Shown in pieces: positions 1 to 7,185 of a stretch of 43,818 nt of DNA (within the stretch, counting starts at the first letter, position 1; each line of letters opens with the position of its first letter). The notes beneath the pieces were generated by a model. The model worked only from the letters and a program-made list of their open reading frames with translations, had not been told where the DNA came from and made no database searches. Source of the DNA: Pseudanabaena sp. Salubria-1 (lineage in GTDB: Bacteria > Cyanobacteriota > Cyanobacteriia > Pseudanabaenales > Pseudanabaenaceae). The position numbers and the translations under genes are program-made. The stretch covers positions 1-43,818 of the forward strand of contig JALQCR010000049.1 in NCBI GenBank assembly GCA_023336205.1. Direction: 5' to 3'.

Positions 1-23
1 ACCCGGTGGGGGGTTTTTAAAAA

Positions 24-78
24 AAACCGATTTTGGTGTTTCCAGCGCCTTTGGCGCTGGAAACACCAAAATCGGTTT
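24..78. repeat. Perfect 26-bp intergenic palindrome with TTT loop
   Basis: Bases 24-49 and 53-78 are perfect reverse complements around a 3-nt TTT loop, with GCGCC/GGCGC at the tip. The stem is far longer than a typical terminator and ends 27 bp before the next start codon. The flank ATAATGAGAATTGCTG recurs inverted beside the similar hairpin at 28271-28325, so this is probably a member of a dispersed palindromic repeat family. Bases 1-23 are low-complexity contig edge with nothing else recognisable. Confidence 0.75.
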
Positions 79-105
79 CATAATGAGAATTGCTGTTTCT
101 AATCT

Positions 106-1200
106 ATGAAAATATTTATGAAAACTGTCACTATCATTGGCTGCGGTATAATTGGGGCAATGCTTGCCTATGAATTAAGTAAAACCGAGCTAAAGGTGAC
201 GGTACTTGAATCAAATCCTCTACCAGCTATGGTGGCAACTGGTTCAGCGCTAGGGGTGTTGATGGCGGCTTCTAGCTCCAAAGCTAAAGGCCCTTTGGTT
301 AGGTTACGTTTGGCAAGTTTAAGCTTATACGATCGCCTAATCGATGACTTAACCGCCCAAACTAACTGCAATATTCTTTATAACCGCAACGGGATCTTAA
401 GTTTATTGCGATCCCCTGAGGAAAAAATTAAAGCGCGATCTCTAATCGAAATTCGCAAAGAACAGGGATTTGAGTTGCAGTGGTTAGAGGGTGAGGCAAT
501 TTCTCAGCAATATTCGCAATGGCTAACGGACGATGGCTTGTTTAGTCCATGCGATCGCGCAGTGCATCCAACTCAGTTAGTCGATGCACTAGTTGAAGCC
601 GCAACTCAAAATGGGGTGAAGTTTCATTGGAATACACCTGTTAAAAATTTAAAAGATGTGACGAGCGATCGCATCGTAGTTACATCAGGCTTAGGCAGCA
701 ATTCCCTACTTGCGTCACTTTTAAAAAACTGTTCTCAAAATAGAGAGCAAGACCTTTTGTTACCAGTTGGAGGTCAAGCCTTACTTCTACATATCCCCAA
801 TCTAAATTTGCAAACCATAGTTAATGCTGAAAATGAGGATCATTCCGACATTAATATAGTGCCGTTAGGCAATGATCAATATTGGCTCGGCGCAACCCTA
901 GAATTTGAGCCAGTTGAATTACCCCGCGAAGCTAATATCTCGTTATTGCTAGAACAGGCGATCTCATGGTGTCCTACTTTTAAGGAGGCTAAAGTTTTAA
1001 AAACATGGGCAGGCGATCGACCAAGACCCGATGGATTCCAATCCCCTATTTTAGGTTTTGCACCAGACCATCCGCATATTTTGATTGCTACAGGGCATTA
1101 TCGCAATGGCGTAATGATGGCTCCTGTGACTGCTCAAATTACCAGAGATTTACTACTTACTGGCGCAAGTGATCTACCTTGGAAACCCTTTTCTCTCTAG
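106..1200 (+). CDS. DAO-family FAD-dependent oxidoreductase (glycine/D-amino acid oxidase-like)
   Basis: A 364-residue soluble flavoprotein. The N-terminus carries the Rossmann FAD/ADP-binding fingerprint GCGIIGAMLAYEL followed by an acidic residue at the end of the second strand (VLES). The C-terminus has the DAO-type motif with GDRPRPDG and an ATGHYRNGVMMAP segment that contacts the flavin in glycine oxidase/DadA relatives. Family members oxidise amines or amino acids with FAD; ThiO-type glycine oxidase in thiamine synthesis is one option. The substrate cannot be read from sequence, so no symbol is given. An alternative in-frame ATG at 118 would place the fingerprint closer to the N-terminus. 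The 3' end overlaps the convergent crtD gene by 27 bp. Confidence 0.8.
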   Translation: MKIFMKTVTIIGCGIIGAMLAYELSKTELKVTVLESNPLPAMVATGSALGVLMAASSSKAKGPLVRLRLASLSLYDRLIDDLTAQTNCNILYNRNGILSLLRSPEEKIKARSLIEIRKEQGFELQWLEGEAISQQYSQWLTDDGLFSPCDRAVHPTQLVDALVEAATQNGVKFHWNTPVKNLKDVTSDRIVVTSGLGSNSLLASLLKNCSQNREQDLLLPVGGQALLLHIPNLNLQTIVNAENEDHSDINIVPLGNDQYWLGATLEFEPVELPREANISLLLEQAISWCPTFKEAKVLKTWAGDRPRPDGFQSPILGFAPDHPHILIATGHYRNGVMMAPVTAQITRDLLLTGASDLPWKPFSL

Positions 1201-2682
1201 TTGCTGCTCTATTTGTCTCACTACGGTCATTGCTGAATAGCTGACTCCTGCGGTTCCCTCTCCTGGGTGGGTGGAGTCGCCGACTAGCCAGATGTTTTTG
1301 AGTGGAGTGCGATTGGCAAACCCAAAGGGACCAAAGGTAGAAACCCGCATTCCTACACCACCAACGATACCGCGATCGCGACCTGTATAGCGTGCAAAAG
1401 TCTGTGGTGTAGCGGCTTCGATATGAATGATTGTCTCTTCGTTGAGATGGAAATATGTGCTTAACTGGGCGATCGCCCTTTCTGTAAATCTCTTTTTAAG
1501 TTCCTGATAATCTTCATCGCCATACCAAACAGCCGCATCAGTAAACTCTGACGCAATAATCGTTGCTTTTCCTTCTGGAGCGCGTCCATCACCTTCCTTA
1601 CTAACAGAAATAAATAGAGAATGAGGTTTATCACCCGCTTCCAAAAACTGTAAATGCGGCGGACAGTTATCAGGAATCGCAGCACGATCTACTCCCAAAT
1701 AAACCACAAAAGCAACTGAAGCAGGCTTGAGATTAGCAACTCGATTAGAGTATCTAGTAGGCGCAGCATCACCCAAAAGCGTCACAAAGTTATTCACCGT
1801 CACATTCGCCACAACATGATCCGCCTCATCCCACGAAGTTTCACCCGTCCTCAGATTTCTTACTTTTACCTTTTTCCTTTTTCCTTTTTCCGCGATCGCA
1901 GTTACTTCATGCTGCATCAAAATCTTCCCTCCATCCCGTTCAATACTTTCTATCAAGCGATCGCTTAAAACTTGCATACTTCCCTGAAGATGGAACAAAC
2001 CTAAAGGTGCTTGCGAAACTGCTAAAGCAGTTGCTGCATAGAGTAAAGCTGTTTCCTCAGCATTAACCTGTGAATAGAGTTTTAGTTGCAAATCGAGAAA
2101 GGTTCGTAATCTTCTATCATTTGCTAACCCAAAACCGCGCAGGGCATCGCCCACAGTTGAGAAGGTATAGGGAATAGTTGCCAAAGTATCGATTCTCAAA
2201 GCTTTAACTAATTGCCATATATCCCAAATATTACGGGGCGGCAAAATCGGATCGCGTGACTGAAAGCGCCAACTGCGCCAAAATAAGTCTTCTAAGAAAT
2301 CCCAAAATGGTTCGCTGTTAGGAAATTGTCTTTGGCGTTCTAGTTTCCACTTATGGCGATCGCGCCAAACATTAATCGGCTCACTCTCATTTGGCAAAAA
2401 AACCGCACAGGCAGGATCACAATATGTCGCTTCAGGAATTTCAATTTCTAATTCCTTAAAAATGCGATCGTGAATCCCGCCAGATTCTAAACCTGCCACC
2501 TGTGTCGCACCGACATCAAAGGTAAATCCGCGCCGTTTAAATGTCGATGCACAGCCACCCGCAACAATGGCAAGATCATAAACAATGACTACATAGCCAC
2601 GCTTTGCCAACAAAGCCGCCGCCGTTAAGCCCCCAATTCCTGCCCCAACTACTATAATTTCCTGTTTGGTTTTACTTGGCAC
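1174..2682 (-). CDS. crtD: Carotenoid C-3',4' desaturase (CrtD-type)
   Basis: A 502-residue member of the phytoene desaturase/CrtI-like FAD oxidoreductase family. The N-terminus has the dinucleotide-binding motif VVGAGIGGLTAAALLAKRG and the family motif GGCASTFKRRGFTFDVGATQ. The C-terminus has the FAD motif NIWLVGDSTHPGEGTAGV. The GGCASTF...VGATQVAGLE signature matches cyanobacterial CrtD rather than CrtH isomerase, which has GGSAGYF. CrtD introduces the C-3',4' double bond during synthesis of myxol glycosides (myxoxanthophyll). The enzyme is probably membrane-associated although no TM helix is evident. It is monocistronic and convergent with the flavoprotein gene. The distinction from CrtH rests on recalled family sequences. 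Confidence 0.78.
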   Translation of the reverse strand: MPSKTKQEIIVVGAGIGGLTAAALLAKRGYVVIVYDLAIVAGGCASTFKRRGFTFDVGATQVAGLESGGIHDRIFKELEIEIPEATYCDPACAVFLPNESEPINVWRDRHKWKLERQRQFPNSEPFWDFLEDLFWRSWRFQSRDPILPPRNIWDIWQLVKALRIDTLATIPYTFSTVGDALRGFGLANDRRLRTFLDLQLKLYSQVNAEETALLYAATALAVSQAPLGLFHLQGSMQVLSDRLIESIERDGGKILMQHEVTAIAEKGKRKKVKVRNLRTGETSWDEADHVVANVTVNNFVTLLGDAAPTRYSNRVANLKPASVAFVVYLGVDRAAIPDNCPPHLQFLEAGDKPHSLFISVSKEGDGRAPEGKATIIASEFTDAAVWYGDEDYQELKKRFTERAIAQLSTYFHLNEETIIHIEAATPQTFARYTGRDRGIVGGVGMRVSTFGPFGFANRTPLKNIWLVGDSTHPGEGTAGVSYSAMTVVRQIEQQLERKGFPR

Positions 2683-2857
2683 TTAAAGCAGATTCTGTAA
2701 TGGTATATGAATTAGTTTAAGCGATCGTCTATGGAAATGCTTACGGCTAGACTGTTTCCCTATTTGGCGATCACAACAGAGAGATGCTTAGAGGCTTATT
2801 TCATGTGTCGGATTACATATCATCAGTCAAGCAAAGAAATTTTAGTTTAAAACCCTT

Positions 2858-3944
2858 CGCCAATTCAAGGATGAAATGCAACACCTAGAGATCTTTGCGT
2901 AAAGGGACTCATAAGGATATTCTGATATTAATCACAATAATTAGGATACCCTCATGAGCTTTGTCCATCTTACCACCACAGAAAGAAGTGAACTGTATAA
3001 ACTAAGAGTAATTGAGCAATTATCTGTATCAGAGATAGGTCGTCGCTTGAAGCGAAACAAAAGTACGATTTCAAGAGAGTTATCGCGCAATACAGACGAG
3101 CGACAGATTGGCTATTTGCCAGATACTGCGGTTGCCCTGATGAAAGCAAGACGGAAACAAGCAAAGGTAAGATTTCAGAGCATCAGTGCTGAGACGATCG
3201 CCGAAGTCAAACAACGGTTAGAGCAACACCACAGCCCAGAGCAACTAGCAGGGAGAATGGAAAGGGAGGGGCTAGGTAAAATCAGCTATGAGACGATTTA
3301 TCTGATGATCTATGCAAACCATCAAGAGATGGGAATATATCAACAATATCTGAGGCAGAAGCAAAAGCAACGAAGGCGCAAAGGTCGCCATCAGAAGCGA
3401 GGTGGCATTCCCAATAGGGTAGGGATAGAGAATCGACCGAAGATTGCAGATTTAAAAACAGAGATTGGACATTGGGAAAGTGATACGGTAATCGGGTGCA
3501 ACCACACAGGTATCGTAGTTACGCATGTTGATAAAGCATCGAAGTATTTACTTGCTGGACTAGCTAAGAACAAGACGATGGATGAGATAAACAGAGTGAC
3601 ATTCAATCTATTTGAGCCTATAGAATCAACATCTCGAAAGACAATGACCTTTGATAATGGAAGAGAATTCTGTGGGCATGAGAAGCTATCTGAAAGATTG
3701 AAACTAGAGACCTTCTTTGCGAATCCATATCATTCATGGGAACGTGGATTGAATGAACACACCAATGGATTAATTAGAGAGTTCTATCCCAAAAGTACAA
3801 ACTTTAAAATCGTGAAAGAAGAGGACTTTCAGAAGGCAGTGAATTTGATCAATCACAGACCCAGAAAATCACTTGACTATCGTACTCCTTACGAAGTATT
3901 CTTTGCTTCATCAGAACCCGTTGCATTTCATCCTTGAATTGGCG
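2858..3944 (+). mobile_element. IS30-family insertion sequence, copy 1 (complete, 1087 bp)
   Basis: Bounded by 25-bp perfect terminal inverted repeats that begin CGCCAATTCAAGGATGAAAT (2858-2882) and recur in reverse complement at 3920-3944. It holds one transposase gene on the + strand whose stop codon lies inside the right repeat. Copy 2 at 4477-5563 has the same length and an identical encoded protein in the opposite orientation. I could not identify a convincing 2-3 bp target duplication. The upstream 2683-2857 holds no recognisable gene. Confidence 0.93.
2954..3937 (+). CDS. IS30-family transposase (copy 1)
   Basis: A 327-residue DDE transposase. The N-terminal HTH has the IS30 pattern TERSELYKLRVIEQLSVSEI followed by GRRLKRNKSTISREL. 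The RNase H-fold core shows the catalytic residues in GHWESDTVIG (first D), MTFDNGREF (second D) and GLNEHTNGLIREFYPK (E). The length is normal for IS30 and the frame is intact, so the gene is probably active. The start is the ATG 96 bp inside the element. The last residues (FHP) are encoded by the terminal repeat. Confidence 0.95.
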   Translation: MSFVHLTTTERSELYKLRVIEQLSVSEIGRRLKRNKSTISRELSRNTDERQIGYLPDTAVALMKARRKQAKVRFQSISAETIAEVKQRLEQHHSPEQLAGRMEREGLGKISYETIYLMIYANHQEMGIYQQYLRQKQKQRRRKGRHQKRGGIPNRVGIENRPKIADLKTEIGHWESDTVIGCNHTGIVVTHVDKASKYLLAGLAKNKTMDEINRVTFNLFEPIESTSRKTMTFDNGREFCGHEKLSERLKLETFFANPYHSWERGLNEHTNGLIREFYPKSTNFKIVKEEDFQKAVNLINHRPRKSLDYRTPYEVFFASSEPVAFHP

Positions 3945-4410
3945 ATTCAAGTATTGAATTATTTTCAATAACTTCATTACTCTCATTATCTTGTATTAAT
4001 TGATGAAAGACATCACGATCAACTTGAGTCGGTTGTAATTTGAAATAATCCATTCCATCTTCATGGAGATTGGTTAAAATAGCATCAATCTTTGCTGACA
4101 GTCTTTTATCTTCAATTTGTCTAGCATGATTTCTTAAAGCACAAAGCAAAATAAAAATTGTTGTTAATCTTTGCTGTCCATCAATCAATAAATATTTACT
4201 TACCCCTTCAGGAATAGAATTTGTGGGCATCGTCACAATCGATCCCATAAAGTGAGTACGAGGGGTTTCCAACTCACATAAATCTAGCAAGTCATCCCAA
4301 AGCATTTGCCATTCAGATTTTTTCCAGCTATAGGGGCGTTGAAATAGGGGGACAACATACTGCTTTGTCCCTTCAATAATCTGCTGTAGTTTAGTTTCTG
4401 ATGCCTGCAT
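3928..4410 (-). pseudogene. DUF262 (GmrSD N-terminal-type) protein, truncated by IS30
   Basis: About 155 native residues followed by five codons read from the IS30 terminal repeat, ending at a TGA inside it. The DUF262 signature is clear: QRPYSWKKSEWQMLWDDLLD near residue 24 and LLIDGQQRLTTIFILLCALR (DGQQR) near residue 74. DUF262 is the nucleotide-sensing or hydrolysing half of GmrSD type IV restriction enzymes and related defence proteins, normally 500-700 residues, with a C-terminal DUF1524 HNH-like nuclease. Everything C-terminal is missing, and I found no continuation beyond the IS at 2683-2857. The 5' end and about 66 bp upstream survive before IS copy 2. Non-functional remnant. Confidence 0.88.
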
Positions 4411-4476
4411 ATAAAGACTCCCCCCTCTAAAAATTACTTTTGACTGCTAATTATTAACCTTTTATAAATTATAAAG

Positions 4477-5563
4477 CGCCAATTCAAGGATGAAATGCAA
4501 CGGGTTCTGATGAAGCAAAGAATACTTCGTAAGGAGTACGATAGTCAAGTGATTTTCTGGGTCTGTGATTGATCAAATTCACTGCCTTCTGAAAGTCCTC
4601 TTCTTTCACGATTTTAAAGTTTGTACTTTTGGGATAGAACTCTCTAATTAATCCATTGGTGTGTTCATTCAATCCACGTTCCCATGAATGATATGGATTC
4701 GCAAAGAAGGTCTCTAGTTTCAATCTTTCAGATAGCTTCTCATGCCCACAGAATTCTCTTCCATTATCAAAGGTCATTGTCTTTCGAGATGTTGATTCTA
4801 TAGGCTCAAATAGATTGAATGTCACTCTGTTTATCTCATCCATCGTCTTGTTCTTAGCTAGTCCAGCAAGTAAATACTTCGATGCTTTATCAACATGCGT
4901 AACTACGATACCTGTGTGGTTGCACCCGATTACCGTATCACTTTCCCAATGTCCAATCTCTGTTTTTAAATCTGCAATCTTCGGTCGATTCTCTATCCCT
5001 ACCCTATTGGGAATGCCACCTCGCTTCTGATGGCGACCTTTGCGCCTTCGTTGCTTTTGCTTCTGCCTCAGATATTGTTGATATATTCCCATCTCTTGAT
5101 GGTTTGCATAGATCATCAGATAAATCGTCTCATAGCTGATTTTACCTAGCCCCTCCCTTTCCATTCTCCCTGCTAGTTGCTCTGGGCTGTGGTGTTGCTC
5201 TAACCGTTGTTTGACTTCGGCGATCGTCTCAGCACTGATGCTCTGAAATCTTACCTTTGCTTGTTTCCGTCTTGCTTTCATCAGGGCAACCGCAGTATCT
5301 GGCAAATAGCCAATCTGTCGCTCGTCTGTATTGCGCGATAACTCTCTTGAAATCGTACTTTTGTTTCGCTTCAAGCGACGACCTATCTCTGATACAGATA
5401 ATTGCTCAATTACTCTTAGTTTATACAGTTCACTTCTTTCTGTGGTGGTAAGATGGACAAAGCTCATGAGGGTATCCTAATTATTGTGATTAATATCAGA
5501 ATATCCTTATGAGTCCCTTTACGCAAAGATCTCTAGGTGTTGCATTTCATCCTTGAATTGGCG
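4477..5563 (-). mobile_element. IS30-family insertion sequence, copy 2 (complete, inverted)
   Basis: The same 1087-bp element as copy 1, in reverse orientation, with the 25-bp terminal repeats at 4477-4501 and 5539-5563. The two copies face each other around 532 bp (3945-4476) carrying the DUF262 fragment, which is the geometry of a composite transposon. A duplicated 222-bp end segment directly follows. Confidence 0.93.
4484..5467 (-). CDS. IS30-family transposase (copy 2)
   Basis: Encodes a 327-residue protein identical to copy 1, including the HTH and the D, D and E catalytic residues. Complete identity of the two proteins indicates very recent duplication or gene conversion. It reads leftward toward the DUF262 fragment, opposite to copy 1. 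Confidence 0.95.
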   Translation of the reverse strand: MSFVHLTTTERSELYKLRVIEQLSVSEIGRRLKRNKSTISRELSRNTDERQIGYLPDTAVALMKARRKQAKVRFQSISAETIAEVKQRLEQHHSPEQLAGRMEREGLGKISYETIYLMIYANHQEMGIYQQYLRQKQKQRRRKGRHQKRGGIPNRVGIENRPKIADLKTEIGHWESDTVIGCNHTGIVVTHVDKASKYLLAGLAKNKTMDEINRVTFNLFEPIESTSRKTMTFDNGREFCGHEKLSERLKLETFFANPYHSWERGLNEHTNGLIREFYPKSTNFKIVKEEDFQKAVNLINHRPRKSLDYRTPYEVFFASSEPVAFHP

Positions 5564-5785
5564 CTCTCTTGAAATCGTACTTTTGTTTCGCTTCAAGCGA
5601 CGACCTATCTCTGATACAGATAATTGCTCAATTACTCTTAGTTTATACAGTTCACTTCTTTCTGTGGTGGTAAGATGGACAAAGCTCATGAGGGTATCCT
5701 AATTATTGTGATTAATATCAGAATATCCTTATGAGTCCCTTTACGCAAAGATCTCTAGGTGTTGCATTTCATCCTTGAATTGGCG
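5564..5785 (-). repeat. Tandem duplication of the IS30 5' end (222 bp)
   Basis: Bases 5564-5785 repeat 5342-5563 directly and, as read by eye, exactly. The copy holds the outer terminal repeat (5761-5785), the transposase start region and its first roughly 40 codons, but no catalytic core. It could be a one-ended or abortive IS30 transposition product, slippage, or an assembly duplication. The adjacent host gene begins right after it. Confidence 0.9.
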
Positions 5786-5803
5786 CATGATTATCCAGAG
5801 TTT

Positions 5804-6166
5804 ATGGATTTACCAACTCTGGAAATCTCCTTGTTTCAAGACTTGCGAGACACAATAGACGACGATTTAGTCTTTTCAGATTTAGTGACAATTTATCTTA
5901 ATTCCGCCGAAAATTTAATAGATGAAATTCAGGCTGCTTTTACTAACCAAGATGCTAATAAATTTGCAATTTCTGCACATTCTCTAAAATCGACTAGTGC
6001 CAGTATTGGGGCAACTAGACTGTCTCAAATCAGTAAGTATTTAGAAAAAGTTGGCAAAACAGGAGAAATTACAGTTTCAACTGATATTTTAAATCTCCTT
6101 AATAATGAATATACCGAGGTAATTAAGGCAATTCAAACCCTTATCCTTGAGTTTATGGCACAATGA
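5804..6166 (+). CDS. Histidine phosphotransfer (HPt) domain protein
   Basis: About 120 residues forming a four-helix HPt module. The phosphorylatable histidine is H59 in SAHSLKSTSASIG, matching the HPt consensus AHxLKGxSxxxG. Family members shuttle phosphate between a hybrid histidine kinase receiver and a final response regulator. The ATG at 5804 starts at the usual first helix of the domain (MDLPTLEISLF). A GTG at 5759 within the duplicated IS30 repeat is also in frame and would add 15 residues, about nine of them IS-derived. The gene may be a stand-alone HPt protein or the surviving C-terminus of a hybrid kinase cut off by the IS; no kinase part is visible. It ends 26 bp before arsS. Confidence 0.75.
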   Translation: MDLPTLEISLFQDLRDTIDDDLVFSDLVTIYLNSAENLIDEIQAAFTNQDANKFAISAHSLKSTSASIGATRLSQISKYLEKVGKTGEITVSTDILNLLNNEYTEVIKAIQTLILEFMAQ

Positions 6167-6192
6167 TCACATATTAACTAGATTGCTAATCT

Positions 6193-7185
6193 ATGCAAGT
6201 TACTGCGATCGCTACCACACCATTTTCTCAAAAACTAAAAGCTCCATTTCTAAAACAACAGATCTCCATATTGCAGATCAATTTGGGTAAAATTTGTAAT
6301 CTCGCTTGTACTCACTGTCATGTCGAAGCTAGCCCAACTCGTACCGAAGAATTAACACCAGAAATTTGCCAACAGTTAATCGAAATCATTCATCGGTTTC
6401 CACAAATTCAGACAGTAGATCTGACTGGGGGTGCGCCAGAGATGCTGTATGGATTTCATGCATTAGTTAAAGCGGCGCGAGAACTTGGCAAAGAAGCGAT
6501 CGTTCGTTCTAATCTGACGATTTATTTTGAAAATGGATATACCGATATACCCGAATTCTTTGCTCAAAACCAAGTGCGAGTTGTTGCTTCTATGCCTTGC
6601 TATCTGGAAGACAATGTGGATAAGATGCGTGGTAAGGGTGTATTTGATAAATCAATTCAAGCTTTACAATGGCTAAATAGGCTTGGCTATGGTTCTAATC
6701 CTGATTTGATTTTAGATTTGGTATACAACCCACCACTTCCCAATTCCAATAAATTTTCCCTTGCTCCTAATCAACAAGGTTTAGAAATAGCTTATAAAAC
6801 CCATCTGCAAGAGCATTTTGGGATTGTGTTTAATAACCTATTTACAATTACCAATCTTCCCATTGGCAGAAGTAAATTCCATCTCCGCCATCGCAAGTTA
6901 GAAGAAGAATATTCGCAGTTTTTAGAATCTCATTTTAATTCTGACACTCTCGATCGCTTAATGTGTCGAAACCAGCTTTCAATTGATTATCAAGGCAATA
7001 TCTATGATTGTGACTTTAATCAAATGGAGAATTTGCCAGCGCGATCGCATAATGGGGAGACTCTGACCATAGCAAAAATTTTAGAGCTAGGTTCATTAGA
7101 TATTATTCAAAATATTCAAACCGAAGACTATTGCTATGGTTGCACGGCAGGAAGTGGCTCTAGTTGCGGTGGTGCGTTGTTATGA
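6193..7185 (+). CDS. arsS: Arsenosugar biosynthesis radical SAM protein ArsS
   Basis: 330 residues. The radical SAM cluster motif CNLACTHC gives cysteines C35, C39 and C42. The middle contains DLTGGAPEML, the SAM-binding GG motif context. The C-terminus has the family's cysteine-rich tail with YCYGCTAGSGSSCGGALL, expected to bind auxiliary Fe-S clusters. ArsS catalyses the radical transfer of the 5'-deoxyadenosyl group of SAM to a methylated arsenical in oxo-arsenosugar synthesis. The usual neighbour arsM is not in the window. The stop codon overlaps the hsdR start (ATGA), which is unexpected for unrelated functions and suggests the RM operon was joined directly to this gene. Confidence 0.88.
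   Translation: MQVTAIATTPFSQKLKAPFLKQQISILQINLGKICNLACTHCHVEASPTRTEELTPEICQQLIEIIHRFPQIQTVDLTGGAPEMLYGFHALVKAARELGKEAIVRSNLTIYFENGYTDIPEFFAQNQVRVVASMPCYLEDNVDKMRGKGVFDKSIQALQWLNRLGYGSNPDLILDLVYNPPLPNSNKFSLAPNQQGLEIAYKTHLQEHFGIVFNNLFTITNLPIGRSKFHLRHRKLEEEYSQFLESHFNSDTLDRLMCRNQLSIDYQGNIYDCDFNQMENLPARSHNGETLTIAKILELGSLDIIQNIQTEDYCYGCTAGSGSSCGGALL

Noticed and set aside
1461..1685. Frame inside crtD encoding hydrophobic residues
   Set aside because: Alternate-frame shadow of a well-supported gene.
1174..2682. Annotation as CrtH carotene isomerase
   Set aside because: The N-terminal motif is GGCASTF rather than GGSAGYF and the VGATQVAG segment fits CrtD better.
3391..3606. Small frames antisense to the IS30 transposase (also at 4815-5030 and 5257-5451)
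   Set aside because: They are mirror images in both IS copies, with no start signals or known domains.
2858..5785. Calling the whole IS30 pair a functional composite transposon
   Set aside because: No common target duplication was found outside the pair and the cargo is a broken gene; the truncated third end complicates the boundary.
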